From Paulinella micropora (Eukaryota; Cercozoa; Imbricatea; Euglyphida), in assembly GCA_009731375.1 (NCBI GenBank), contig BJOX01000116.1:370783-434782 (forward strand): a stretch of DNA of 64,000 bases, given 5' to 3'. How positions within the stretch are numbered: the stretch's first letter is position 1; each line of letters begins with the position of its first letter. This document shows positions 1 to 10,101 of this stretch, piece after piece. The translations under genes were made by a program, and so were the position numbers. The notes beneath the pieces are model-generated. The model searched no databases and was not told where the DNA came from. It saw only the letters and a program-made list of their open reading frames with translations.

Positions 1-1036
1 CCCCCCCCCCCCCTCTTCCCAAGGTCGCTTTTCCTCTCATTCTCACATTCACAACTTTTACAGATTTGAAGCAATCTCAGCCTGTCATTTTAGTGCCGAC
101 AGATTCGCTTCGGGTACGTACAATTGCGGGGCTGGGGTTCCCGAGGGGAGGGCCCCCCAGACCTCCCCCTTTCCACAGTCGACAGGGTACGTATTGCCGG
201 AGGTACCAACGCAAGTGAAAACCTAAAATCTCTGGTTTTGTGTCACCCGGCACCAAAACTTTTGGATCTCCGAAAAGAGCTCACCGACAGGTGTCGGGTA
301 CACCAAACATCAGCCTCAAACTCCCTCTGGTGTGCGCGAACGGCGCCTGGTGGCGAAAAAACCTATTTTTTCTGGTTTTTACGCCACCCGGCACCACAAT
401 TTTTATATTTTCGAAGAGAGCTCATCACGAAATGTCAGATAGACCAAATATCAGCCGCTAAATCCCTCTGGTGTGCGCAAACGGCGCTTGGTGGCAAAAA
501 GACCTTAATTTTCTGGTTTGTGTGCCACCCGCGACCAAAACAGGTACGTACAATTGCAGGGCTGGGGTTCCCGGGGGGAGGGCTCCCCGGGCCCCCCTTT
601 CCCCGTCGACCGGGTACGTTCCATTGCCAGAGGCACCGGCAAGTACTCCCAAAAAACAAGATTCAGGACACTCCTCTAACGCAAATATTTGCATGAATCC
701 CAAAAAAACTATATAAGCATCAACATCGAGTCTGGTGCTAGCCACCCTGCAAATATGAGCTCCCAACTCCTTCTGGTTCACACAAACCATGATTTATTCC
801 GACAGGGGTGCGAAAAAAAAGGAATTTTGGCATTCAGGACACCGCCCTCACGCAAATATTTGCGTGAAGTCCAAGAAAATTATATCAGCATCAACATCGA
901 GCCTGGGGCTAGACACCCTGCAAATAGGAGCTCCCAACTCCTGGTTCACACAAACCATGATAAATTCCGACAGGGGTGCGGAAATGCGCGGGGGGGGGGG
1001 GGGGGGGAAAAAATTTCCCTTTCCCCCCCCCCCCCC
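1..1036. repeat. Dispersed tandem-repeat block (families A and B), left copy
   Basis: Two repeat families sit here. Family A (about 113-650) has GC-rich units carrying GTACGTACAATTGC, a run of G and C, and GTCGAC followed by GGGTACGT, separated by related units of about 150 bp containing CTCTGGTGTGCGC. Family B (about 655-1000) has two units with TTCACACAAACCATGAT and GCAAATATTTGCGTG. Both families recur in opposite orientation at 53.47-55.2 kb. No convincing coding sequence was seen; reading frames across it are not conserved between units. The block ends in a poly-G/poly-C run at an assembly gap. Confidence 0.8.
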
Positions 1037-2005
1037 NNNNNNNNNNNNNNNNNNNNNNNNNNNNNNNNNNNNNNNNNNNNNNNNNNNNNNNNNNNNNNNN
1101 NNNNNNNNNNNNNNNNNNNNNNNNNNNNNNNNNNNNNNNNNNNNNNNNNNNNNNNNNNNNNNNNNNNNNNNNNNNNNNNNNNNNNNNNNNNNNNNNNNNN
1201 NNNNNNNNNNNNNNNNNNNNNNNNNNNNNNNNNNNNNNNNNNNNNNNNNNNNNNNNNNNNNNNNNNNNNNNNNNNNNNNNNNNNNNNNNNNNNNNNNNNN
1301 NNNNNNNNNNNNNNNNNNNNNNNNNNNNNNNNNNNNNNNNNNNNNNNNNNNNNNNNNNNNNNNNNNNNNNNNNNNNNNNNNNNNNNNNNNNNNNNNNNNN
1401 NNNNNNNNNNNNNNNNNNNNNNNNNNNNNNNNNNNNNNNNNNNNNNNNNNNNNNNNNNNNNNNNNNNNNNNNNNNNNNNNNNNNNNNNNNNNNNNNNNNN
1501 NNNNNNNNNNNNNNNNNNNNNNNNNNNNNNNNNNNNNNNNNNNNNNNNNNNNNNNNNNNNNNNNNNNNNNNNNNNNNNNNNNNNNNNNNNNNNNNNNNNN
1601 NNNNNNNNNNNNNNNNNNNNNNNNNNNNNNNNNNNNNNNNNNNNNNNNNNNNNNNNNNNNNNNNNNNNNNNNNNNNNNNNNNNNNNNNNNNNNNNNNNNN
1701 NNNNNNNNNNNNNNNNNNNNNNNNNNNNNNNNNNNNNNNNNNNNNNNNNNNNNNNNNNNNNNNNNNNNNNNNNNNNNNNNNNNNNNNNNNNNNNNNNNNN
1801 NNNNNNNNNNNNNNNNNNNNNNNNNNNNNNNNNNNNNNNNNNNNNNNNNNNNNNNNNNNNNNNNNNNNNNNNNNNNNNNNNNNNNNNNNNNNNNNNNNNN
1901 NNNNNNNNNNNNNNNNNNNNNNNNNNNNNNNNNNNNNNNNNNNNNNNNNNNNNNNNNNNNNNNNNNNNNNNNNNNNNNNNNNNNNNNNNNNNNNNNNNNN
2001 NNNNN
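1037..2005. other. Assembly gap (Ns)
   Basis: A run of 969 Ns. Smaller gaps lie at 2697-2737, 4478-4487, 5992-6025, 7317-7326, 35076-35085, 45226-45235, 48059-48156, 55505-55896 and 57052-57061. Nearly all abut homopolymers or microsatellites, so they look like repeat-caused assembly breaks. Confidence 0.99.
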
Positions 2006-2169
2006 CCTGCCAATTGCTGAGCCAAAAGGCCATGTGCATCCAGTCCTCCATTCCATAAGGAAAGTCTCCACACCAATCGGTGGAATAAAGGAAGTGACGG
2101 CATAGAACATTACTCTAGGAGCTTTATACCAATCAGCCCATGGAAAGGACCGATGGCCTATGTACTCCC

Positions 2170-2171
<2 letters not shown>
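2006..2171. other. Unassigned unique sequence
   Basis: About 165 bp of mixed-composition sequence between the gap and an (AAT)n tract. I see no gene or known repeat in it. Confidence 0.5.
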
Positions 2172-2232
<61 letters not shown>

Positions 2233-2483
2233 TAATAATAGTGCTTCTCTGTCCATGGCAAATGCAAATCTGCACATGTGCCTCCATCGTCTCACCCGCG
2301 AGGGGAGTACGAAGATTTGACCGATAGCTCTACTGACACCCCCGCAGGGCAGTTCCAAGCCTTCCAGACAGACCAATACTTTCAAAGAAAACATTCTTTG
2401 AAAATACTGGCACCGACGGGAATCGAACTGGCGACAGGTCCCAGATGGTAGACCTTGACCACTGGGCTATCGCGGTGCCACAA

Positions 2484-2484
<1 letters not shown>
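2172..2484 (-). mobile_element. tRNA-derived SINE, left copy 1, with (ATT)n tail
   Basis: Read on the minus strand: a tRNA-like head (2408-2480) with matching acceptor arms GGCACCG/CGGTGCC, an A box TAGCCCAGTGG and a B box AGTTCGATTCC. A body of about 170 bp follows, containing GCGGGTGAGACGATGGAGG, then ...GAAGCACT(ATT)n. The tail is the (AAT)n tract at 2172-2241. The same head-body-tail order occurs in at least six other copies in the window, which supports a polymerase III-transcribed SINE family. The T arm and anticodon arm are degenerate, so the head is not a functional tRNA gene. Confidence 0.9.
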
Positions 2485-2544
<60 letters not shown>

Positions 2545-2580
2545 GTTTTAATAATGTTAATAATAATGATAATGATAACA

Positions 2581-2619
<39 letters not shown>

Positions 2620-2836
2620 GTGCTTCTCTGTCAATGGCTGATGCAAATCTGCACATGCGCCTCCATCGTCTCACCCGTGAGGGGAGTACGAAGAATNNNN
2701 NNNNNNNNNNNNNNNNNNNNNNNNNNNNNNNNNNNNNGCCGGTATGTTCAATGAAAATACTGGTGGTACCGACGGGAATCGAACTGGCGACAGGGCCCAG
2801 ATGGTAAGAACTTGACCACTGGGCTATCACGGTGTC
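2485..2836 (-). mobile_element. tRNA-derived SINE, left copy 2, with long (ATT)n tail
   Basis: Same family as copy 1, minus strand. The head is at about 2766-2836 and the body is interrupted by a 41-base gap (2697-2737). The tail is an imperfect (ATT)n array at 2485-2620. The copy matches the subfamily whose head reads GGGCCC rather than GGGACC in the anticodon region. Confidence 0.85.
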
Positions 2837-2838
2837 CA

Positions 2839-2920
<82 letters not shown>

Positions 2921-3186
2921 GTGCTTCTCTGTCAATGGCTGATGCATTTCTGCACATGCGCCTCCATCGTCTCACCCGTGAGGGGAGTACGAAGAATTGA
3001 CGATAAGCTCTAATGACACCCCCGCAAGGGCAGTTCCAACACTTCCAGACGGGCCGGTATGTTCAATGAAAATACTGGTCCAGACGGACCGGTATGTTCA
3101 ATGAAAATACTGGTGGCACCGACGGGAATCGAACTGGCGACAGGGCCCAGATGGTAGAACTTGACCACTGGGCTATCACGGTGTCC

Positions 3187-3187
<1 letters not shown>
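2837..3187 (-). mobile_element. tRNA-derived SINE, left copy 3, with (ATT)n tail
   Basis: Minus strand. Head about 3114-3187, body 2920-3113 with a short internal duplication of the segment AGTATTTTCATTGAACATACCGG, tail (AAT)n at 2837-2919. A further (AAT)n array at 3188-3262 lies upstream of the head and is probably the tail of another, lost copy. Confidence 0.88.
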
Positions 3188-3245
<58 letters not shown>

Positions 3246-3262
3246 TAATAATAATAATAATA

Positions 3263-3390
3263 CTAGTAATACAGTCTGAAACAAGAGGTTGAGAACGCCT
3301 GCGTACTCGTTCGTCGAGAGAGCCGCCTTGTTGTATCTGAGTATGCACGTTGATCACACGCGTGCGAATCTCGCGCAGATCTTCGCACAC
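3263..3390 (-). CDS. Exon of unidentified minus-strand gene (downstream exon)
   Basis: On the minus strand the acceptor TATTAG at 3396-3391 is followed by an open frame beginning VCEDLREIRTRVIN and continuing with HTQIQQGGSLDERVR. The frame joins in phase 0 to the exon at 3592-3725, whose donor is GTACAT. The peptide is charged and heptad-like, so a coiled coil is likely; I do not recognise the family. The 3' boundary is uncertain: a GTACGC donor inside the frame (after SLDER) is possible, since the frame otherwise runs into a SINE tail. Confidence 0.5.
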
Positions 3391-3423
3391 CTAATACGCG
3401 CAACATATATAGGTGATATGCCC

Positions 3424-3555
3424 CATATATGAGAATTGGATGAATGGATGGATGGATGGATGGATGGGTGGGTGGTTGGATGGGTGGATGGATGGATAGA
3501 TGGATGGATGAATGAATGACTTGATGGCTGGTTCGATGGATAAATCGATCGATTG
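3424..3555. repeat. (GGAT)n microsatellite
   Basis: Imperfect GGAT/GATGG repeats inside the intron between the two minus-strand exons. No coding signal. Confidence 0.9.
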
Positions 3556-3591
3556 ATCGATCGACTGCTGGATAGCAGGCGATAGATGTAC

Positions 3592-3725
3592 GGATTGATG
3601 GATCAGTTGTTGATGTTCGCTGACCAGTGAGGAGAGGGCGTGAGACTGCTCCAGGATGGCATCGACTTGCGTCTCAATAAGCAACAGCGTCTTCAAAATA
3701 TCCTCTGCAGACAACGCGTGCGCAC
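3592..3725 (-). CDS. Exon of unidentified minus-strand gene (coiled-coil segment)
   Basis: Minus strand: acceptor CTAG then 134 nt open in the frame that begins [19 protein letters not shown] and continues through [19 protein letters not shown], ending at a GTACAT donor. The phase (2 leading bases, ends phase 0) fits the next exon at 3390. Composition is mixed rather than repetitive, unlike the surrounding (GATA)n. Residues suggest an amphipathic helix. A second copy of its first half lies at 4017-4054, supporting that this is a selected or duplicated exon rather than a chance frame. Family unknown. Confidence 0.55.
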
Positions 3726-4016
<291 letters not shown>

Positions 4017-4054
4017 TGTCTTCACAATGTCCTCCGCAGACAGCGCAGGAGCCC
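4017..4054 (-). CDS. Truncated copy of the 3592-3725 exon
   Basis: Minus strand: acceptor CTGCAG then [15 protein letters not shown], which matches [15 protein letters not shown] of the main exon at most positions and in the same splice phase. It stops abruptly at the (GATA)n array. This is an exon fragment duplicated through the microsatellite. Confidence 0.6.
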
Positions 4055-4437
4055 CTGCAGACACAAACACACACACACACATGACATGTAGATAGATAAT
4101 AGATTCAAGGGTGGTGTGTGTGTGTGTGTTGGGGGGGGGAGGGGGGGGACGGGTCTGTTTCACACGCACAATTTTACATAATGTCAATACTAGATATATG
4201 TATGTATGTATGTATGTATGTGTATGTACGTATGTGTATGCAGAGTAGGGCAAGAAGCTAATGTCTTAGACGTTGTCAAGCTATGTATGTATGTATGTAT
4301 GTATGTTATGTGTGTGGCAGCGACCTTCCTCCTTCTCTTCGGGAGAGGTGACGTTGGGGTCCACACGGCTCACTTTGTTCAATCTCTCATGGTACCTAAT
4401 AACGACAAGTGACAAATTTCGGCCATATCAAATTTTG

Positions 4438-4477
<40 letters not shown>

Positions 4478-4652
4478 NNNNNNNNNNCACCCAAAGTTTT
4501 GTGTAAATACAACGTATTCTGCGGTGAAAAATGACTGGCCGAAATATTTCCTGGCCGAAATTTTTCACTGGTCCTTTGAATCGCGACGATAGCAAACAGT
4601 AGGTAAGTAGAGGTCTATATGAAAAAGAGCACACGCGAGCGAGCGAGAAAGA

Positions 4653-4683
<31 letters not shown>

Positions 4684-5166
4684 TAGAGAGAGAAAGAGAA
4701 CCATATTTTCTGTTTGCTGCCCATTTTGACATACGGATCCCTAACAGACGCACCGTAAAAATGAGTATGCATGTATGTATGTATGCATGTATGTATGCAT
4801 GTATGTATGCATGTATGTATGTATGTATGTATGTATGTATGTATGTACCATGTGGAGAACAGCATTTCATTTTGCACACACTTACACACACAATTTCTCT
4901 CTCTCTCTATCTATCTATCTCTCTCTCACACACACATACACACACACACGGACCACGTTGAGGAGCATTTCATTCTGCACTCCTCTCTTCTTCACTCTCT
5001 CTTTCTCTCTCTCTCTCTCTCACACACACACACGGACCACGTCGAGGAGAGCATTTCATTCTGCACTCCTCTCTTCTTCACTGACGGCGTTGGCCTGCCA
5101 CACACCAAAACACACACATACACACACATACATACATACATACATACATACATGCATTACATACAT

Positions 5167-5198
<32 letters not shown>

Positions 5199-5284
5199 TG
5201 TATCTATGTATATATATATATACATATACATATACATATATATATACATATACACATATATATATATACAGGGAAGAGAGATAC

Positions 5285-5327
<43 letters not shown>

Positions 5328-5519
5328 TATATATATAGAGATAGAGAGAGAGACTTGGATGCATCCTTATCAGGAGGGAGTGCAGACTTGGGGCTGCAAA
5401 CACAGAGACCAAGACTGACATGCGCAACAACAACAAAAACAACAACAACAACAACAACAGCAACAGCAGCAGCAGCAGGAACAACAGCAGCAGGAGCAGG
5501 AACAACAGCAGCAGCAGCC

Positions 5520-5563
<44 letters not shown>

Positions 5564-5760
5564 AAACAACCACGACGACGACAACGACAACGACGACAAC
5601 GACGACAACGAAGACGACAACGACAACAAAAACGACAACGAAGACGACGACAACGATGACGACGACGATAAAAACAAAAGCGAATGTGTGAGAGAGGGTA
5701 GCGAGCAGAACAGAGAGCAGAGAGCAGAGAAGATAAAGACGGAAGAGGAACAACAAAGGA
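4055..5760. repeat. Microsatellite field with three copies of a short non-repetitive motif
   Basis: Contains (CA)n, (GTAT)n, poly-A with a gap (4437-4487), (GA)n, (CATA)n, (GATA)n, (CAA)n at 5520-5572 and (ACG)n at 5573-5670. Three partial copies of a motif containing GAGCATTTCATTCTGCACTCC occur at about 4850-4885, 4967-5000 and 5036-5083, separated by CT/CA repeats. On the minus strand the longest copy could be part of an exon, but frame and splice sites are unclear, so I do not call a CDS. A non-repetitive stretch at 5352-5425 is unassigned. Confidence 0.8.
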
Positions 5761-5991
5761 AGAAAAGAAAAGCGAGGAGAGAGAGAGAATGAGAGAGAGG
5801 AAAATAGAGAAAGAAAGAAAAGAAAGAAAGAGAGAGAGAGAGAAAGGAAAGAAAGAATGAAAGGAAAAGGAATGTCTATTAGTTAGAGAGAGATCGAGAA
5901 AGGGAGAGAGGGGGGGGGGGGGGGGGGGGGGGGGGGGAAGGGGGAAAAAAAGGGGGGGGGGGGGGAGGGGGGGGGAGAGGGGGAGAGGGGG
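5760..5991. repeat. (GA)n and poly-G tract
   Basis: Purine-only sequence ending in long G runs at a gap. No gene. Confidence 0.95.
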
Positions 5992-6025
5992 NNNNNNNNN
6001 NNNNNNNNNNNNNNNNNNNNNNNNN

Positions 6026-6143
6026 GGAATGGAGGGAGAGACCTGCTATCTGCTTTCTCCCCAAAGACAGATCGTCTGTACTCCCTGACAGACTTGTCCC
6101 AGTCCTCGAGGCTTTCTATTCTTGACATGTGCCCTCGAGTCAC
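6026..6143 (-). CDS. Possible minus-strand exon, unidentified
   Basis: The minus strand is open for a non-repetitive peptide containing RIESLEDWDKSVREYRR and FGEKADSRS, next to a poly-G gap. It looks protein-like in composition but no splice sites or homologues can be named. It may belong to the same minus-strand gene as the exons at 3.3-4.1 kb. Confidence 0.25.
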
Positions 6144-6479
6144 CGGCTATGTGGGAAAAACGGGCCACAAACATCAAAGATGCAAATGTTGGAAGCGAGC
6201 ATTTCATCACTTAATATAAGATAAGGTTTTATCAAGAAAACTACTGGTCTATCACATGAACGGAAAGAAAGTTCGAATATTGGGAACAAAACATCCAGGG
6301 TAGAAAAATAGCTGGTTTTTTTTCATAGCCATGAGTATGTCGCGCCGGAAAGCCATCCTAATTTTGAGGGTGCACGTTGCCACTGAGGACGTGTTGGAAT
6401 GGACACGGAAATGACTCGTCGCAGGTGGGGGGTGGGACATTGAATTCAGTTGGGCGGTTTTACAGTTCTGCTAAGACAT

Positions 6480-6746
6480 TCAATCAGGGGTATCTTCTGA
6501 GTCTGATTCATCAGGCAACTCCCTCTCCTCAATCTCCAGTGCTTTGGCTGGGTCATAAGGATATTCATCAAATGCCAGCGTGATACACTCACCATGCCAG
6601 GCACTGATGCCCTTTGCATAGGTCACTAGCTTGTAACGGAAGTCGGAATAATTCGGAGTGGTACCATCCAACTGCAGGATGTACTCTTGTTTTAAACCCA
6701 CTGTTTTCTCAGTTCCAAGGCTCACAACCTTTGGGAAGCTACCCAT
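6480..6746 (-). CDS. Hypothetical 88-residue ORF
   Basis: Starts MGSFPKVVSLGTEK and ends in the acidic tail ESDSEDTPD. The central part (LQLDGTTPNYSDFRYK) faintly resembles the start of Ty1/copia Gag proteins, where an NY.. W-like segment is common, but this is a guess. There is no obvious upstream exon. It could be a retroelement remnant or a host exon. Confidence 0.3.
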   Translation of the reverse strand: MGSFPKVVSLGTEKTVGLKQEYILQLDGTTPNYSDFRYKLVTYAKGISAWHGECITLAFDEYPYDPAKALEIEERELPDESDSEDTPD

Positions 6747-6866
6747 CGTGGAACCTTTACCGACCCCTTTCAGGATCTATCCGGGCTACCTAGCAAGACT
6801 ATCACGCAGTATGGAAACGAACCAACAAAAAAAAATTTTGACTTTTTTTTTTAAATATTTTTTTTA

Positions 6867-6912
6867 CCACTTAGAATTTTAATGATTAGTGTATTGAACT
6901 TTTAGAAAAACT
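6867..6912 (+). repeat. Direct-repeat motif flanking the Polinton, left copy
   Basis: The segment ACCACTTAGAATTTTAAT...GATTAGTGTATTGAAC is repeated in direct orientation at 35876-35922, on the other side of the element. It is outside the TIRs and much longer than the target duplication, so it is either a dispersed repeat or part of an older duplication of the target region. Confidence 0.7.
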
Positions 6913-7011
6913 CAATAATAAACAGAAATAGAGTAGAAAGCTTAAGGAGAGCAAACAGAGGAAAAATACTTATTAATCAACGCAAAAGCAATAGCAAATA
7001 AAACAAACAGA

Positions 7012-7017
7012 TGCAGG
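7012..7017. repeat. Target-site duplication TGCAGG, left
   Basis: TGCAGG lies directly outside the terminal AG of the element and again at 35262-35267 directly outside the terminal CT. Six-base duplications are the known signature of Polinton/Maverick integrase. Confidence 0.85.
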
Positions 7018-7141
7018 AGTAGATGATACAGAAAATAAGGTGTGAATTTTAGCAATAAAATTCACGACTAGATACAGAAAATAGATGATACAGAAAATCT
7101 CGTCGTGAATTTTATGGCTAAAATTCACGCCTTATTTTCTG
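7018..7141. repeat. Palindromic terminal junction with paired hairpins
   Basis: The unit ACAGAAAATAAGG-GTGAATTTTA-loop-TAAAATTCAC-GAC-AGAT occurs twice, head to head, around a short centre (7067-7095). Each arm itself folds into a hairpin: 7042-7065, and 7104-7129 with the 11-bp stem CGTGAATTTTA. The right terminus has only one arm, with hairpin 35212-35237. A head-to-head terminal palindrome is what a resolved or copied hairpin end would leave. Confidence 0.75.
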
Positions 7142-7264
7142 TTTTGTCTTCTCCTATTGATATGCGGTCAAATCAATACTAAGCCTCAAAACAGCACATT
7201 AATAAAATCAAAATTTTTGATAAATACAAGAAAGCAAAATGAATAAATTCGTTTTCCTCTATAC

Positions 7265-7316
<52 letters not shown>

Positions 7317-7338
7317 NNNNNNNNNNAAAATATATTTA

Positions 7339-7526
7339 TGTTGGATGGTGACTATATAAGACCTAATTCTAAACAATTATATGAACAAAAAAATAGAGAG
7401 CAAAGGAATAAGAACGCAAAAGAAAAAATAAAATGTGAACGTGGTGCAGAAGTATCAAGAGAGAATTTACCCAGACATAAAAAACACATAAAGAAAACCC
7501 CCAAAAAGCGTTCCACAGAGCACTGA
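7339..7526 (+). pseudogene. TIR-encoded small zinc-finger protein, decayed left copy
   Basis: Begins MLDGDYIRPNSKQLYEQK, the same start as the right-TIR copy at 34978-34778. The finger motif is damaged: the second Cys of KCECGAEV reads Arg here (KCERGAEV), and base loss in the A-rich stretch shifts the end so that the RHKKTH pair becomes RHKKHIKK. The left copy is therefore unlikely to bind zinc in the same way. Divergence between the two TIR copies shows that they are no longer being homogenised. Confidence 0.65.
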
Positions 7527-7553
7527 GGAAAAATAAACGACACAATAAGAAAA

Positions 7554-8147
7554 TCCTTTTGATTTAATAAAAAAAGGTTAAAAAAATTAGAGTAATCAAA
7601 TTAATGATTTCTTCCTTATCCTCCACCTTTTTCATAATGGCGGAGAGAGAATGAAAGACAAGGATTTCCTCCCTCTCTTGCCCAACTTCCCCAACCTTTA
7701 GAGAAACGAGAAAGTAAGTTTTCTTTCTTCATGGTTTTATCCAAGGTACCCAACCGAAAAGAAAATTCTCATTTCGTTCGCTTGGCCTGCGGGTATAGTA
7801 CTTGACTCCGCTTTGGAATGCAGTTAAACTATCCAAACAGAGACCAGCAAAACCAGCAGACACACGAACGAATTGAGCATTTTTCATTTCGGTTGGTTCT
7901 TTTTTTCCACCACTGCCCAAGGCTTCCAGAAAGGAGCGACACCTACAACCACATTCATTGTCGTAAAAAAAGAAACAATAGAGTTAGGACTTACCCTCGA
8001 TGGCGAGTTCGCCAAGTTGTTCTGCTACTTGGTTTGGCTCTCCCATACTCTACACACACAAAAAGTATGTGTAGTAAAAATTTCTTTGAATGAAGGTGGG
8101 GTTCAAACCCCTTGGTTTTAAAAAAAACCAATTCGCACTAAGTCTTT
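7554..8147. other. Interval without a confident gene
   Basis: Just inside the left TIR. A minus-strand frame at 7729-7920 (containing AQFVRVSAGFAGLCLDS) and a plus-strand frame at 7873-8121 (containing FIVVKKETIELGLTLDGEF) have protein-like composition, but they overlap, and neither has a clear start context or recognised domain. One may be a real small gene of the element; I cannot choose. Confidence 0.4.
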
Positions 8148-8717
8148 TTATTCCGAGTTGCTATCTGCATTCTCGGTTCTATAGACTCTGTGCATATTTC
8201 TAGCGTTTTTACGATTAATATCTTCATTCACATATTCATTAATCCTATCACTAGAATATTCACTAATCCAATCACTAGAATATTTATTGAAAGAAGCATT
8301 AAACGACAAATGCTCTTTCTCAATTCCAGCCATTGATAGCCTCAACCTTAATTAGGTCTGGCTGTTTCTTTTCAATGAGACGAGAGATTTCTTTATCCGC
8401 TTTTGAAATTCTTTCTTCGCAAGCGATTTTATCCTATCCTTACAAGTTCTACGAATTTCATATTCCTCCAACCAATCGGATTTAGTTTTGCTTCTGCTTG
8501 GAATTAAGTCAATTTTTTTTTTTGTGACACTGCGACAAAAAAGTGAAATTCTGTCGCAACCTCTGCGACACTGCGACACCGCCGTGTTTTGGTGTCGCAT
8601 GGAAATATTCGCGGAAATAGAATTTCTAGAATTTGATGTAATAAATAATAATTCAAGTATTTTCTTTTTTAGCAATGTATTTGGTGATTCGTGTGTGGTA
8701 AAATGGTTAGGAAGCAT
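8148..8717 (-). CDS. Hypothetical charged ORFs (two adjacent frames)
   Basis: Minus-strand frames 8717-8352 and 8345-8148. The first ends in a Lys/Arg-rich stretch (CKDRIKSLAKKEFQKRIKK). The second contains a short internal repeat (SSDWISEYSSDRINEYVNED). They may be one gene broken by a stop at about 8350. The first frame runs through the GTCGCA palindromes at 8524-8600, which makes its N-terminal part doubtful. No domain recognised. Confidence 0.3.
8524..8602. promoter_or_regulatory. Cluster of GTCGCA/TGCGAC palindromes
   Basis: Within 80 bases, TGCGACA and TGTCGCA occur repeatedly in both orientations, giving stems such as TGTCGCA-5nt-TGCGACA and TGCGACAC-12nt-GTGTCGCA. They lie upstream (minus sense) of the charged ORF and downstream of the integrase. 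A similar GTGCGACAGCAC core occurs in the gene-boundary hairpins at 22.3 and 30.7 kb. Confidence 0.6.
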
Positions 8718-8805
8718 GCCTTTGAAAATTTGGTCGCCAGTTCAATTCTGGTTGATGATTTTACATACACCGCATCATCTATTTTTTTTTTATTTTTTTT
8801 GTTGC

Positions 8806-9677
8806 TTATAAATCTAATATTACCTTAGCATTTTTTTCTCGCTTTGAAGTTCTTATGTTCTCTGGTTGAATGTCCTCCCGTTTTAGCAGTTCTTTAGTCT
8901 TTTTTTCTTTAATAACTTCTTTAGTTTGCTCCTTCATATCTTTTTCTTCGTCAATCTGTTTAATAAAATCAGTTTTTAATAAATCTCTCGGACTTACTAA
9001 ATCATCGTTATTTAATATTAACTTGAATCCAGACCGACCCTTGACTTTATAAATAATCTTGCTGAAAGTCACGAGTCTTACCACCTTTGGAGAAAACATT
9101 TCTTTTGTTTTCTTTTCTTACACTATCGCCAACATTGAATTCATCTTTAAATTATCACAAGTTATTTTCTGGGTATTTTTGTCTCTCCCGAAAAATACTT
9201 CCGCCGGTTTAGCCTGAATTCCTCTATGCAGTTTATGATTATAAGCATCTACTAAGTCCTGAATATAACTAACCCAATCAAAATTACGATTGGTTTCAAA
9301 TAAAATGTCAAGCCATCTCCTTATACTTCTTATAACTCTATCAACAACCGCAAGTGCTCTGTGGTCACCGACTTCAACGACATCGTGTTTAATTCCATTT
9401 TCAATAAAATATTCGCGTGTCGCTCCTTTATATTCTCCCCCGCTGTCGGTAGTAATTGATTTCGGTTTATATTTGATTGATTTCAAAGCATAATAAACTT
9501 CTTTTGCTGTTTTATTTTTTAGTGGAATGATTATTAAATATCTGGAATGACAATCAATCCAAACAAGCATCCAAGCATAGCCCTTATTTCCTTTCTTATC
9601 TTTTATCTTACTCATATCTGCTAAGTCAAGAAAAACTTGGTCTAATGGTTTATCAACTCATATTGTGTTCCATATTT
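8806..9677 (-). pseudogene. Retroviral-type (rve) integrase of the Polinton, main part
   Basis: This protein would integrate the element's DNA. The conserved core runs FLDLADMSKIKDK (first Asp), ITTDSGGEYKG (second Asp) and DHRALAVVDRVIRS, the variant third motif seen in Polinton integrases, followed by AYNHKLHRGIQAKPAEVFF. The C-terminal part (8806-9099) has a GRSGFKLI barrel-like segment and a lysine-rich tail in a shifted frame, so at least one frameshift lies near 9100. An in-frame TGA is at 9660-9658, where a Trp would be natural. The gene's N-terminal end is displaced to 17264-17340 by the LTR retrotransposon. Confidence 0.85.
9674..9677. repeat. Target duplication of the LTR element (ATTT), left
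   Basis: ATTT precedes the left LTR and follows the right LTR (17264-17267). With a one-base boundary shift the duplication could be counted as 5 bp (ATTTT). The integrase frame continues across the two flanks if one copy is removed. Confidence 0.75.
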
Positions 9678-9807
9678 TGTAACCGGAACAGCTACTCTGA
9701 CACTTAGTCGTACCTCAACTGGAGAGGGGCAGACCAAGCATAAGAGTCAAGTAACGACAAGCCGGACAACACTTGATGCCACTATGTAATGTACGGGCCG
9801 GCCGACA
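9678..9807 (-). repeat. 3' LTR (130 bp)
   Basis: Begins TGTAACCGGAACAG and ends GGGCCGGCCGACA on the plus strand. It is base-for-base the same as 17134-17263. It is unusually short for a 7.6-kb element. Confidence 0.95.
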
Positions 9808-9826
9808 ATCCCTTTGCCCCCTTGGG
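9808..9826 (-). promoter_or_regulatory. Polypurine tract
   Basis: Minus strand CCCAAGGGGGCAAAGGGAT lies directly against the 3' LTR, where plus-strand DNA priming occurs in LTR elements. Confidence 0.75.
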
Positions 9827-10101
9827 GGAAGCCGATGTAAGCGGTCGACCCCCACGCCAAAGACTGACTCCTCATTCGAAGGCGCCCTCGACCGACCGAT
9901 ACATGACATGAAGCATCCCGGCTGTCGAATAAGTAAAAATAATTGGTCCACGTCCAGTGCGAGATTCCCATGAGAACTCGTGCCCCCGAGCCTAGCTCTT
10001 TCACCTCAGGCATTAAAAGAAATGCCCCGTCTTGATCTCCCCTTTCCCGTAGAAAAATCAAAGTAGCCAATGATCCGTAAGCGACATCAGACTTCGTAGC
10101 T
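9827..10101 (-). other. 3' untranslated part of the LTR element
   Basis: Between the Gag-integrase stop codon and the polypurine tract. No conserved ORF seen; the small reading frames here have no recognisable motifs. Confidence 0.6.

Larger units (their letters stand above)
7018..7553 (+). repeat. Left terminal inverted repeat
   Basis: Matches the right end (34761-35261) in inverted orientation from TAGATGATACAGAAAATC (7082) to ACACAATAAGAAAA (7553), apart from substitutions, poly-A length and a gap. The left end carries an extra outer arm (7018-7081) that is the reverse complement of the next 60 bases. The TIR includes a small zinc-finger ORF. Confidence 0.9.

Noticed and set aside
4437-4477. 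Poly-A tract as the 3' end of a retrogene
   Set aside because: It abuts an assembly gap and no coding sequence precedes it; other gaps here also abut homopolymers.
8694-8765. Possible tRNA: T arm GCCAGTTCAATTCTGGT with an A-box-like segment upstream
   Set aside because: Acceptor arms do not pair and the anticodon stem is not convincing. At best a remnant.
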